Assembly (NCBI GenBank): GCA_019188255.1
Contig: JAETXT010000007.1
Span: forward strand, 2,976,001-3,040,000
Reading direction: 5' to 3'
Length of the DNA stretch: 64,000 nt
DNA from: Verticillium longisporum
Lineage: Eukaryota > Ascomycota > Sordariomycetes > Glomerellales > Plectosphaerellaceae
Numbering within the stretch: position 1 is the first letter of the stretch; every line of letters starts with the position of its first letter. The position numbers and the translations under genes were made by a program. The notes under the pieces were generated by a model, which worked only from the letters and a program-made list of their open reading frames with translations, made no database searches and was not told the DNA's origin. Positions 22,599-33,776 of the stretch are shown here, piece by piece.

Positions 22599-23673
22599 TT
22601 AGGTGTCTGGTGCCCACTGTGTCGTCAGCCATGTACGAAATCCCACGGGCTGGATACTGGGATCAGCACGCGCGATCACGTCGTTAAGGTTTGCGTGTCC
22701 AAAGTCGTATCGCCTGTCAGCGGTCGCGCGTAATTGTTGAATATAGTGCCACTGCGTCCAGTCCTGGGACGACGCACACTGGGCCTGCTCCTGCTCAAGC
22801 CTCGAGTGTTTGCGGGTGCGAAGGCTGAGTCCGCCTGCGAGGAAAACATTAGCTCCGGCCTCCATTGTCAGAATCAATAGGGTCGTCGTACCTCCGAGAA
22901 CGTAGCTGCAGGCCGCAAAAATATCACGAGTCGACAAGCGGTCACCTCGCACCTTGAACTCTCTGGGCCAGGATGCCAGACCAAGCTCAATGGCTGCGGC
23001 AACGAAACGAGCCAAGTCGTCCATGCTGGTCATACACACTTGGACGGGCCGGCCGGAGGAATTTGTCTCAACAATGTCTGCTGTCCCCGCTCCGACATCG
23101 ACGAGGTAATCGCCCTGGTTTGCTAGGTTGCTCGATGCGCCCATGCCGTACGCTCCAAGACCTCCAGGGCCGAACCGCTCATAGAAAACTCCGCAAGAGA
23201 ACACCGTCCACTGGAAGTTCCGAGACTTCGCCCCGGCATACGTTCGGAGAAGGTCCAGTGCTTCTGAGGATCCATAGTCCAAGGGGTCGTCTGTCGTTGA
23301 TCTATGAGCGAGTCCACCTTCGAATTCTGCCGGTACAAAATGGCGAACGCCGGCTCGTCGTGCGGCGTGGATGAGGTTGATTTGTGCGGGGCCGCGAAAA
23401 GTGCTAATGACGAGATCTACGCCCTGGAGAGCGAACTGGATAGCAGTTGCGTCGTCATAATCAACCACGGCAACTTGGCAATCGAAGTCGACCTCAAAGT
23501 CTGGTCGCGCCTATGCTATGGTTAGCGTCTGCATTTCAAAGGATGTGTAGGAGCTCGCCCGGGAGGGACTTTACACTTCTCGACAGTATGAGAACGGGGT
23601 TGCCTGTTTGTGAAATGTGAAGAGTGAGCAGGCTGGACAACCAGCCGGCCCCGGCAATGGCAATACGCATCAT
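22599..23673 (-). CDS. NmrA-like / isoflavone-reductase-like NAD(P)-binding protein
   Basis: The minus-strand exons 23673-23577, 23500-22892 and 22834-22599 encode 313 residues. The family consists of atypical short-chain dehydrogenases that act as reductases in secondary metabolism or as redox-sensing regulators. The N-terminus MMRIAIAGAGWL holds the GxxGxx dinucleotide-binding turn (slightly atypical, GAGWLSS). VISTFRGPAQINLIHAARRAGV and VRHFVPAEFEG are typical of the family. There is no YxxxK active-site requirement. The second intron is 57 nt, a multiple of three with no stop, so it can be mistaken for coding. The first intron is best closed at CGACCAG (acceptor at 23501-23503), because the nearer TAG acceptors lie too close to the GCTAAC branch. 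Substrate cannot be predicted. Confidence 0.8.
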
Positions 23674-25517
23674 GGCTTCAGAGTAGGGAACGAGGGTTTC
23701 AGTCTTGCAGGCTGGGAAGTTTACGCTTTGCTTGGAATCAGCAGTTCGATTTGATGTGTGTTCTCGTTCTTTCGTGCCACGCCCGACCCTTTGAAACGAT
23801 TGTTGCTAGCCAGGGTCCGAACCGGGCTTCTCTTGAGGGGTCGTGTTCACACCATTACAAAGATGACTGATCAAGAGGCAATCGAGTACACCAAGCAGTG
23901 GCTGCGACACAGTTTGTTGGAGCAGCCGGGACTCAAATAATCATAAGTACGGAAACGTGCTCACTGGTCGCCTGGCGATTCTCAAAAGCATGGTGGGTGT
24001 GTGGGCAGCCATGACCGTCATGATGAAGCAAGGTTTGTAGAGCCCTCAATGGAACACTGAGCCAATAAGCATGTGACCGGAGCCTGCTCACTTCGACACA
24101 ATGCCGCCTTCGAGATCGTCGCCGCGGCGAAAGCCCGCAGCCTAGAGCCACTCTGCTGACTTGCATGAGGGTGTCAACCAGGGAGGGGCCCAAGGCGTCG
24201 GGCAGCTGTGAGTGGCACGATTCGCTGTCCAACTCTTTTCGGACATCATGCCTTGTCGGAGTGGCGTGTGCCTGAGATGATCCAGACAGCAGACCTTCCG
24301 GCACTTGGTCCCAAGCTTTTGGGCTGATGCCGATGCAACGGTCTCTCTACAGAAGAGCTGACTCGAAGACAACCAGGCGTCCAATCCTTCACACACCTAG
24401 CCCGAGAGGCATCGACGAGCCAGGCTCGCTGATGGTGCTGCTGCGGGAAGGAAGCCGCTAGGGCGCGCCGACCCCAGGGCCACGGGCCATGTTCTGGCCA
24501 GCTGCAACATGGCCAGCTGCAAATGACATCGTCACTGCGGCAATGAAATGAACTGCCGCGCTTCCTCGATAGGAAGGCGAGTCAAGGTTCGACTAAGGAC
24601 GCCAAAGCCTGCCACATTTCAACGCTCGTTCACTGACTTCTCGGCCTCGCCGATGGTCCTCGTGGCATGCCAGATATCGCGGGGAACGTTCGTTGGCAGG
24701 TTGAAACCAACCGGAAGCGCTGGGGATGACTCCAGATTATCCGAATTCGGCCTCGGTCAGCCGATTGACAATGCGTCCCTAAAGCACTCAGTGATGTGCT
24801 ATCAAGTGATTGGTGCCCACTCTCGGAAATCCTGGTCGCACGACTTCACACACGTTCCGTCGCGTTGCTGCAGGGTTGGAGCGCTAGAAAAGTGCCATGT
24901 CCAAGGGTCGCGGTCCAAGGCAATGACGCTCTTGCCCAAAGAAGAACACAATGCCGATGTCTGAACTCAAGCTCCGGGGCCCGCCTTTATGGACATCAAC
25001 AGCTCGGCGTTGATGCTTGTCCGAGCTGTGAACCCGTTCAGTCGAAACGAGATACACACTTAGCCGAGGCATCAATTCACTGTCAGAGGCGATCATGACA
25101 GAAGCACTTGGCGGAGAAACACCTCATCCCGTCCCAGCAGAGCGGGTGAAGGATTGAGCCCCGACAGAGATCGTGTTTTGTACATGGTTCGAAGTCGGGC
25201 GATCGTGGGGGCCAAAACAGCCAGGATTTAGCGCAGCCTTATGAGGCGGGGTGCTCGTTCCAGCGCTCTCGCCCGGGTTACCGAATACACCGAGCTATGG
25301 AGGGGCCACATTCTCGGTCAGTCGGCGATGCGGCAAAACCACGAAGCCCTGATTGGTGGAGTCCCCCCCTGTCGAACTTTTTGGGCATTTTCCCGGTCCC
25401 ACACGAATTTTTGTCCCGCGATCCCGCATTCAAGAAGTCTTGATCATCCCACGACACTCGACCCATACGCAGGATTCTTACCTCTTTGCGTACTCATTCC
25501 CCCTCAAATCCATCAAA
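23674..25517. other. intergenic region, 1.8 kb
   Basis: Several open frames of 60-140 codons exist but overlap on both strands, lack recognisable domains and have no coherent splice model. I do not support a gene here. The last part is presumably the eL22 promoter and is pyrimidine-rich near 25480-25517. Confidence 0.5.
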
Positions 25518-26054
25518 ATGGCTCCTCAAGCAGTATGTACATGAACCATCGCTTTGCTGTTGGCCCAGTCTCTCTCCCGAGACCATGGCGTGAAACAGTA
25601 GGCTAAGATCATGTTTTCCGTAGGCGACCAAGAAGGGCACCAAGGGTCCCAAGTCCACCAAGAAGTTCATCATTGATGCTTCTCAGCCCGCCAACGACAA
25701 GATCTTCGATGTCGCTGCCTTCGAGAAGTTCCTCCAGGACCGCATCAAGGTTGAGGGCCGTGTCAACAACCTCGGAGACAACATTACCATCTCTTCCTCT
25801 GCCGACGGCAAGGTCGAGATTGTCTCCCACAACGACCTCTCTGGCCGCTACCTCAAGTACCTGTACGTATTTACAGAGGAACAATTCATGTTGCCTAACA
25901 AGCGCGCTGACAAACTGCCTTGCACAGGACCAAGAAGTTCCTCAAGAAGCAGCAGCTTCGTGACTGGCTCCGCGTCGTTGCCACCTCCAAGGGTGTCTAC
26001 ACGCTCAAGTTCTACAACGTCGTCAACGACGAGGCTGAGGACGATGACGAGTAA
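25518..26054 (+). CDS. RPL22: 60S ribosomal protein L22 (eL22)
   Basis: The three exons, 25518-25532, 25624-25862 and 25928-26054, encode 126 residues. The protein belongs to the large cytosolic ribosomal subunit. The first exon has only five codons (MAPQA), a layout common among fungal ribosomal protein genes. Exon 2 carries [23 protein letters not shown] and the central beta-sheet; exon 3 carries [17 protein letters not shown] and ends in an acidic Glu/Asp tail. Introns are 91 and 65 nt with GTATGT and GTACGT donors. The ATG sits in a good context (TCAAAATGGC). It converges on the mitochondrial carrier gene. Confidence 0.95.
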
Positions 26055-26366
26055 ATGTTCACGACGAAATGCGCTTCATGATTCTTCGGACAACAGTCAG
26101 GGAAAAAAGAGTGCTTGGAGGGGCGAGCATGAGGTGCGGCAGGATACCTTTAAAAACCAAATCAAAAGCTAGCACCTTCGCGTGCGCTTGACCTGCCAAT
26201 TCTTGTGACCAAACAATTCTTTTTTTTTTGATCTCGAAATGACATGTGTGTTTGAGGGGTATCCTTTTTCGCGTCACACTGCCTGCTGTGTAAAAACAGC
26301 CAGCCCCTATCCTATCGCCTGATGGTACATTTCCCTGTGCCAGACTCGTTTCCAACAGTTTTGGAA
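26055..26366. other. convergent 3' intergenic region
   Basis: 3' flank shared by eL22 and the carrier gene, with a T-rich run at about 26220-26230. No gene is seen. Confidence 0.6.
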
Positions 26367-27360
26367 TCATGGCAACGATCGCATAACACCCTCGAACGCG
26401 ACGAGCGCCACGGCATTCGCCGGGAAGGCTCTCAAGAAGCAGGGCAAGAAACCGCGCCAAAACCCTCGCCATCCGGATTCCTTCCACACTGCAGTTGCAG
26501 CATCTCGCCAGCGCGGAAATCGCCTCACGCCGTCACCCAGTCCCCCCGAGCGGATCTGTCATGATCCTCTGCTTCACGACGTCCGACGGGTAGCTCGTCA
26601 GCCAGAACACTTGCGCGCTCAACCCACCGGCCCAGAAGTTGACTGCTGGTGCACTCAGCGATGTTTTCTCCCGCAGGAGTCTCGAGAAAACATCGTAGCT
26701 GCCCCACCAGCAGAAGAAGAAGCCGCGGAATAGCAGTGTCGATCCAAGACCGTGATAGATGCCCTTGATGCCGTGAATGTTCCAAATTTTCCGAATGCAG
26801 TCAATAGGTCCGCTATACAACCGGCCAGCTTTGTCGGCGGCATACTGAATCTGCAGGCGCGCCTTGACGTGCTCCACAGGCGCAGCGATGAAGCTGACGG
26901 TCGCGCCGGCCATGATCCCGGCCATCCCGTGGCCGTACCAAGGCAGCGTGCTCTTGCCAGAGTTGAGTGGCGCGCCTGGATGGAAATCGGAGACGTGGAA
27001 GACATTCTCAGAAAGCAGGCGCCGGTAGACGGTCAGGGAACCCAGCATGACCGAGTCCATGAACATCCAGCCGACAAGCGGCGGCGAGGCGCCCTTGTAG
27101 AGGGCGAGAACTCCTTCATTTCGGATGGTCTGAGCGACGCATTGGAGAGGCCCCGCGAAGCGGCTGGCGTCTGTTGTTTGAAGCCGGACTTTGATAGTGT
27201 CAAAGGGATGCCCGACTATGCCACTCATTAATCAATAGGCTATCATTACAGGACCGAAATACTGACCGGTTAGCTTTGCAACGCCTGAGAAGACACCAGC
27301 CACAAAGCCTTTGTAGTTCTTGAAGGCGGGACCCTTCTCATTGTTGACCTCGGCGGTCAT
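26367..27360 (-). CDS. mitochondrial carrier family (SLC25) protein, one-base frameshift near the C-terminus
   Basis: The minus-strand exons are 27360-27267 and 27215-26367. With the frame repaired the product has 313 residues, the normal length. These proteins exchange metabolites across the inner mitochondrial membrane through six helices in three repeats. Signatures seen: GHPFDTIKVRLQ (repeat 1), APVEHVKARLQ (repeat 2) and YPSDVVKQRI (repeat 3), each fitting Px[DE]xx[KR]x[RK]. The frame is broken by a run of six C on the plus strand (26542-26547, G on the coding strand). Dropping one base continues through LGDGVRRFPRWRDA and a Trp/Phe-rich last helix to the stop at 26367-26369; as written it ends at 26533, losing the last helix. 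The intron acceptor GGCATAG gives the expected KLTVGHPFD junction. Overall look is of the Ymc1/carnitine-like group; the substrate is uncertain. Confidence 0.88.
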
Positions 27361-27879
27361 CGTGACAATTCCGCGATCCTCGAATGAGAGGGATGCGTAC
27401 CGGGGTCAATGACGTTACCACTCGTTCAAGCTGTTACGGCAACACACCATGCTTTGACGAAACTTTGGTTTCGGGATAAGCCTTCTTTGCAGCAAACAAC
27501 AAACATGAAAAGGATCGTGAGTTATGACAGAGCGTAAAGTGAAATGAATTACAGATGTCCATGGGTTGAAAGTCCACCGAGATCGGCTACCATACTGGAT
27601 AGAGTGGTGCAATATCGTCAATTACCGGTTACATGCATACAGTCAAGTGCCCTGCTGGGTCCTTCCGCCTTCATGACAAATGAATACACGGGTGACGTGC
27701 AACATCAGTCCAATGTACTCTTGAGATGGAAGCAAGGTACTGATGATTCTCTGTTGCATTCGGATATTCAAGTGAACTGGGTCTGTTGTACTGGTCAGAT
27801 CCCATTGGGGCACCTCTTTGCCCCTTGGGATAAGCTTCTTATCATCTTCCGCTACCCACCCCAAACACACACGGCCCTC
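27361..27879. other. intergenic region
   Basis: This 519-bp stretch lies between the carrier start and the IMP3 stop. I see no gene or clear repeat. Confidence 0.55.
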
Positions 27880-28549
27880 TTATAGCAGCTCAAAATCATC
27901 CAGCTTGTCCCTGTACTTCATGATGTTCCTCTTAATCTTGCTGCCTGCGGTCCATGTGACCAGATCCTCCATGTTTCTCGTCACGAAGAAAGCCGGGTCT
28001 GTGATTGTCTCGGTGCCGACTCGAACGTGGCCCTGCTCGATAAGCTGCGAATGTTAACATGACCTCTTTTTCTTTCAAAGCGGTTAGAGTCTTGAAGCTC
28101 ACCTTTGTGGCAGCTTGGACTGTGGGAGCCATGTGTAGCCTCGTCATTACGACGGGGATGCGCCGCCTGGCGAGGGCGGAGACTGTTGCGCCGTTCTCCA
28201 CGGCGGAGAGCTTGCTTGTTGTGGAGAGAATACCCATATCGTACAGTTTGTCGAGGAGGAGTTTTTCGTGTTTCTGACGGACCGCGCTTTCGGGAGGCAG
28301 AAGTGAAAGACGGTGTGCAAGCTGGCGGATAGACTACGATAACTCTTAGCATGTGTGTTTTGAGGAGGCCAACGAGAGCAAGGAACAACTAACTCCGCAT
28401 ATCCTGTTGTATTTGTGGTAGTCCTCCGGCTTCTGGATCATGTACCGCCTTCGAATGTTCGCATCGTGATGGTCGTTGTCCTGCTTGTATGTGATGAAGT
28501 CGACCTTGCGAAGAAGCTTCGATTCGTGATGCTTGAGGGCGCGACCCAT
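27880..28549 (-). CDS. IMP3: U3 snoRNP protein IMP3
   Basis: The minus-strand exons 28549-28394, 28333-28103 and 28044-27880 encode 183 residues, exactly the length usual for fungal IMP3. The protein belongs to the U3 snoRNP/SSU processome in the nucleolus and helps pair U3 snoRNA with pre-18S rRNA. The start [18 protein letters not shown] is diagnostic. The rest has the uS4-like N-terminal helices ([13 protein letters not shown] across the first splice) and an S4 RNA-binding domain at residues ~105-170 ([20 protein letters not shown] across the second splice). Introns are 60 and 58 nt, both phase 0. It is divergent from the bS18m gene. Confidence 0.95.
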
Positions 28550-28872
28550 TTTTGCGGCTGTTTGATCAGACGATCAGCCACTCGGGTATTTGATATGTCG
28601 ATCCCGGCTACAGAGAAGCTGCGTTCTTTGTATGCGTTCGTGTTTCGCGGCGGTATCGTTTGTGAGACTGGGTGCGGTAGTTGCTGCGGCTGCAAGTGGG
28701 ATGCAGAAAAATCCTTATCACCATCTTCAACCACCGTTATCAGAACAGAACAAATGGGCCCATTGGACTAATGTGGGTCCCAAAAACACAACACCTGGAG
28801 AGCTTGAACCATCGCGACTCGGCTTCTGACCTCCGACGGCCATCTTCAATTGCACCACCCACGACCGCCGCA
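28550..28872. promoter_or_regulatory. shared divergent promoter region of IMP3 and mitochondrial bS18m
   Basis: Only 323 bp separate the two divergent start codons (28549 on the minus strand and 28873 on the plus strand). The region must hold both core promoters and 5' leaders. No TATA box is evident, as expected for housekeeping genes. Confidence 0.6.
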
Positions 28873-29605
28873 ATGCCTCCCAGACTGTCCTTCTTGCCTG
28901 CGGTCACCGCGCCTTCCGCCTTCCTCCGTCGTCTGGCACGACCTCTCTCCACAACACCCGCCCTCAGCCGTACGTGATGAGGACCATTCCGGGACACCCC
29001 GTGTTCTAACCCCTTCTCTAGAATCCAAACCCAACTCCGCCTCCGACATTCTCACCCTCGACGAGCGACCTGCTCCCGGAAACAATGCTGAACGCGTTCA
29101 GAACCTCGTTCGCGGCGGCAAGTTCGCCCAGAGCGAGGCACAGCTAGCTCGCAAGCGTTTCGAGCTGCAGCAGCTGCGCGAGCGCAAGACCAGCGACGAC
29201 TATATGAAACAGATGCCACGAAAGTGGAAAACCGGCGATGTCTACGCGCCGCACGACATGAATCCTCACCAACTGGCTAGATGGAAGAAGAAGACGGCTC
29301 CTAAGCGCGATGTGACGGATTTGCTGTCGCTGAACCCGTTGGACATGTACAAGGTTTGTTGCTTCAGCCCCATTGGCAGCAGAAAGAACCGCAAGGCTGA
29401 CAATGACTAGAACTTCTCCATGATTTCGGAGTACATGACCTCTTTTGGTCAGATCAAGAACTCAAGGGACACTGGTCTGCGTCCACGAAACCAGAGGAGG
29501 ATGGCAAAGGCAATCCGCAGAGTCATCGGTATGGGCATTCACCCTAGTGTCCACTTCCACCCTGAGATCATCATGAAGCGATTGCAGGGCGGGCGGAAGT
29601 TGTAG
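28873..29605 (+). CDS. RSM18: mitochondrial small-subunit ribosomal protein bS18m (RSM18-like)
   Basis: The exons 28873-28969, 29022-29353 and 29411-29605 encode 207 residues. The N-terminus (MPPRLSFLPAVTAPSAFLRR) is basic and Ser/Ala-rich, as expected for a mitochondrial presequence, and a SEAQLARKRFELQQLRERK helix follows. The bS18 core lies in the last third: DLLSLNPLDMYKNFSMISEYMT spans the second splice, then RDTGLRPRNQRRMAKAIRR, the rRNA-binding signature of bS18. Introns are 52 and 57 nt with GTACGT and GTTTGT donors. The gene converges on CIA84, with only 141 bp between stops. Confidence 0.92.
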
Positions 29606-29746
29606 GAGTAGATGGAAAACACCAGGCACGGGGGGAGGGGTCATTCTGTAATTTGTGTCAAATTGTACAACACCTTGGGTAGCATCTACCCTCTCTATAT
29701 GTACACATATGCAAATGATATCTTTAAAACATGTAATGTTACATGG

Positions 29747-32219
29747 TCATGCTCTCAGCACACGTGGTAGCTTGTACTTTGTCACACCGTTGGCGGCACG
29801 TTGGTAACGCTTCTTCTTCACTTCCGCCCACACCTCGGGGTGTGTTTCATTCGCCCACTCCGCGAACTTGCGCTGCAGCGCCTGGCCTGGCAGCGCGTTA
29901 TATGCCACGCCCAGTCTATGAGGGGGTCAGCTTGCGTCTACGAGAATACATCTCTTCATGGGGTTGTGACTCACATGAGAAGATCCGGACCATATCCAAC
30001 AGTCTGTTGCATCGTTTTGATCGCCTCTTGCACCGCGGTCACATTGCCGTTACCGGCAATGCCGCCTAAGTAGGCCGCAAAGACGGATGGCGGCACGTCT
30101 ACCTCCTGCGCCTCCATCTTCTTCCATATCTTCTTTGCGGTCTGATCGCCATAGGGCAACCTTTCGCAAACCGAGAAGACAATTTCCAGACTGTTGTATG
30201 ATGGCCCTCGACGGAGCGAATGATGTCGTTCCAGAAATCCAGAGCCCGTGACGGCCGCCCGCAGGCTGCATAAGCGAGCATAAGGGCATTATACAACTTC
30301 GTTGTGGGCTGCATGCCAAGGTCCATCTTGAGCATGTTGTGGACCAAACTGACGTGCTCTTCCGAGTCCGAGTCGGCGCACGCCCCGAGGCCTTCAAAGC
30401 ACTGAATGTACGCCTCTGTTGAGGGATGAAAAGATCGGTTCACGTGTTGCCTCATGTGGCCAAAGGTGTGAACCGCCATGTCAGGACGCTTGCGGTCAAA
30501 GAAAGCCTGCATAAGCTTGAGACGATCTTTGACGCTGGTCTCTAGGAAAAACTGTCGCAGTATTGAGTACGCATCCCATACCCTAGCTGTACTGTTCTTG
30601 CGATCCAGACAATACGAAACAAATGCGTCTCGTACAGACTTTCTCTGGTCTGTGCTGTGCTGGAAGATGTTGAGAGAGAGTGTGTCGATAATGTCCATCT
30701 GTTGGTCGTATTTGAGATAGACAGTACACAGAGCAACGACGGTGTCGGGGTCCAGTGTGACAATGCGTTGCTCTAGGACATCCAATATCTCTCGAATAGC
30801 TTTGAGGTCTGGCTGCGGCAAGTCGCACAGAGCCTGTAGGTATCGGTTCACTACTGGGAGATCCTCTTCGCCTTCTAGCTCTGTCCTCGCTAGTTGCTTG
30901 TACGCTTCCCTTGCAGCGGCTAAGTCCTTGGCCTTGATGCGAGAATCGATTTGCAGTACAAATGTCATGGCATTTGGCTTGATGCCGTATTCGCTGGAAA
31001 ACGCAAGCAGTCTGTCGGCTAGGTACGGGTCGTTCTTTTCGGATGCGGCTTCAATCAGGCCGTTGATCGTATGGACATCGGGCAAAATAGACGGGTCATC
31101 CGGATTGTGTTTCGCGACCACTTCGAACATGCTCCGCAAATCATCCAGTCCCTTGGACATCGACAGGACCGCCCATTGATACACCACGTCCCAGTGCTCT
31201 TTGCTCGGATTCGAGTCAACGAGCTGTTGAAAGATCGGGTCGCACCAGGCATGTTGACTGTTTCGGATGGAGAACTTGAGTATCTCTTTGTATGTCTCGT
31301 GCCTGGGCTGTTTGTTACCAGTTATGGGTTTGGAGAACCACTTCTTAGTCTCCTTGACCCGGTCTCTTGTCGCGAAGAAAGTAGTCATGGCTTCCTGAAA
31401 CCGTGGAGTATACTCCATACCTTCCTTTTCGGCTTCTGCTGCGGCCTCGAGTAGTTCCTTTTCGCGTCCTTCCGCTGCCAGGCCGCGGAACACGTAGATC
31501 CACAAGGTTTTAGCATCCCGCGTTGACTGGCCTGCTGCCCGAAGCTGTGCCCAGTGCGTTCGTAGCTCGAGATGCGCCTGTTTGGATGCGCCGTATGTTG
31601 TCAGCGCCCACATGTATGCCTTCAGGTCTTCCACAGCTGGCTTTGCCTCGTCAAGCTCCGTTGACCGGGCGTCTTCGTACTCGTATTCCAGCTCCCTCTC
31701 TTTCGTAATCTCGGCATAGAGTGCTTTGCAGAACTCTAGATGTTCGGATGTGTCCTCCTTCGGAACCTTGAGCAGTGCATCGCGAGCAGCCGTCAACTCC
31801 AGCAGTGACAAGCCCTCGCCGGGCTCGTCATCTTTATTCTCGACCAGGTACTTCAACAGGTTCCGGCAGTGTCGGGCTTGCGTGCTGTTGACTGTGACAT
31901 GGAACCGCTGCTTGTAGGTGAAAAGCTCTCTAAAGGCATCGACCAGCTCTTTGCGTGTAGGTGGGCGTACATTGTCGAGCAATCGATTCCTCCACGTTAG
32001 GATGACTGTCCATCCTGGCTCGTACTCTGGTTTTTTGATCTGTCTCGGGGCTTTCTGAAAGATGCCGAAGAAGGTTCTCCGGGTTGTTCGCCGGGTTGGA
32101 GGAGCGACTATCGGATAGGAACGAGATGAAGATGGTGCAAGGAGTAGGGCGCTCGCCGGCGTGCAGCCTCTGGCGACCAGGGCACGTCGATAGACATGGC
32201 GGGCTAGGTGCGCCCTCAT
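29747..32219 (-). CDS. CIA84: complex I intermediate-associated protein 84 (CIA84-like PPR protein), one-base frameshift
   Basis: The minus-strand exons are 32219-29975 and 29915-29747; repaired, the product has about 804 residues. CIA84 binds the membrane-arm assembly intermediate of mitochondrial NADH dehydrogenase. The ATG at 32219 gives an Arg-rich, Ser-rich presequence (MRAHLARHVYRRALVARGC); the open frame extends further up only from a TTG. The body is helical with pentatricopeptide-like repeats, for example around DVHTINGLIEAASEKNDP and TTKLYNALMLAYAACGRP. The frame breaks at 30203-30207 (GGCCC on the plus strand): one added base restores GPSYNSLEIVF and the rest to the final splice (GTGAGT at 29974-29969) and the last 56 residues. 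As written it would end at 30099, losing about 120 residues. A sequence error is more likely than a dead gene. Confidence 0.85.
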
Positions 32220-32871
32220 GATGCGGGTTTGGAGTGCGCAGAACAGCTCCTTCGGGGGGTAAGCGGGAGACGCGGGCGAAACTAGCTCCAATTGACATAC
32301 CTGGGCATTTTTGAGGCAGAATGTTTCGGGGACTGGTGGTGTTTGGAGGCTCTCGGGCCTTGCGAAACCTGTTGAAGATTCTATGCCTAGAGCTTCGCGA
32401 CGTGGATGCTCCCGTGTCTGCAGCTACAGTTTACTTTGCGCCTATGTCATTTCGACCTGAGTATGCTGATAAAAAAGATATGCATTTAAAAGATACCGAT
32501 CCACCTCTCCCATACCTGTCAAGCCTGTCAAGCCTATATCTTCTCCCACCCGGTTTAAGATCACTGCTTCTACATTCGTGATCCAGTCCATTCAATCACT
32601 TTTTGTTTTCTTGAACGCCATGAAATTATTTCTTTGCGAAAATGTGTATTTGTCTGAGCGCCGGCGCAGAAGCTACCCGCAACAACTTGCCCTTCAAGGC
32701 TTGATGAACCATGAATCTGGCCATGATCCCAAGATATATGCATAGTACCGAACCTATCTTGCGAGGCGTGCCTCACGAGCGGCATTGCCATGAAACCGTC
32801 CCGCCAGGTCGCTCGATGGTTTATGAAGTTTCATACACGGGCCCGAATACTCTGCGGCCAAATGGCCGGGC
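32220..32871. other. intergenic region
   Basis: This holds the CIA84 promoter side and the 3' flank of the reductase gene. A short direct repeat, GTCAAGCCT twice near 32518-32536, is visible. No gene is supported. Confidence 0.55.
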
Positions 32872-33776
32872 TCAGGTGCCACCGCCGGTGACCTTGATAA
32901 CTTGACCTGCTGAACGTAAGTCACAAATAACCGCAGGAAAGCCCGGGGTACCTTACCGTTGATCCACTCGCAGTCTTCACTGCACAGGGCAGAGACGGCT
33001 CTACCAATGTCGGCGGGCACACCAACTCTCTTCAGGGGGTTCATGTTGGCAAGGCCTTGGTCGATAGTCTCGATGGGCATGCCTTTAAAGCCGCCAGGGA
33101 CATAGTGCCAAGCATTTTCATCATACATGTCTGTCTTCACGCCGCCGGGGGCGATGGCATTGACAGTCACACCCTTCTCGCCGCAGTCGACGGCAAAGGC
33201 GCGCGTGAACCCTTCGACAGCAGCCTTGGAGCCGGCATACAGGGCATGGTTGTGAATGCCGCCCATGGAAGCAGCAACTGACGACGTCAGTATGATACGG
33301 CCACCGGGCGCGCAGTGTTTGAGACCCTGCTGGGCGACAAAAAACTGGCCACGGCAGTTGAGGTCGAAAATGTCATTGAACAGCTCCTGGGTGACCTCGG
33401 TCTCCGGGCACCAAACCTCCTTGCCCGAGTTGGAGATGACGAAGTCGATGCGGCCAAAGTGAGCAATAGCACGATCGAAGAGATCGATGACCTCCGCAGG
33501 CTTGCTAATGTTGGCTTGGAGGGCAATGGCCTTTGTGCCGACATCTGCAAGTTCCGAAACCACCCGCTCGGCTGCCGCAGCGGAGGAGCCGTAGTTGACG
33601 ACAACTTTGGCGCCGCGCTTGCCAAGCTCAAGAGCGATGCCTTTGCCAATTCCACGACCGGATCCGGTGACGAGAGCGACCTTGCCAAGGAATGGGCGGG
33701 CGGCGTCGAAGGGGTCAGGGGTTTGCTGTCGCTCAGCAGCGTCCGGCACAATATCCTCTGCAGCAACAGGGGCCAT
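32872..33776 (-). CDS. tetra/trihydroxynaphthalene reductase-like short-chain dehydrogenase
   Basis: The minus-strand exons 33776-32957 and 32906-32872 encode 284 residues, the usual length for fungal hydroxynaphthalene reductases. These NADPH enzymes reduce T4HN to scytalone and/or T3HN to vermelone in DHN-melanin synthesis. Seen: the TGSGRGIG cofactor motif (~48-55), NSGKEVWC after the NNAG position, the catalytic Ser in LTSSVAAS, YAGSKAAVEGF with the YxxxK pair, PGGVKTDMYDE, and a short second exon ending VIKVTGGGT. The region NSGKEVWCPETEVTQELF is characteristic of this subfamily and of versicolorin reductases. The start at 33776 is the first ATG; the frame continues upstream only to a TTG. 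The C-terminal Thr differs from the Met or Ile that I recall for the two Magnaporthe enzymes, so the preferred substrate is open. Confidence 0.88.

Noticed and set aside
23758..25140. Several 60-140-codon open frames
   Set aside because: No family resemblance and no coherent exon chain on either strand.
32872..33776. Aflatoxin-type versicolorin reductase
   Set aside because: Sequence is shared between versicolorin and hydroxynaphthalene reductases; no other gene of a sterigmatocystin pathway is present, while pigment-type genes are.
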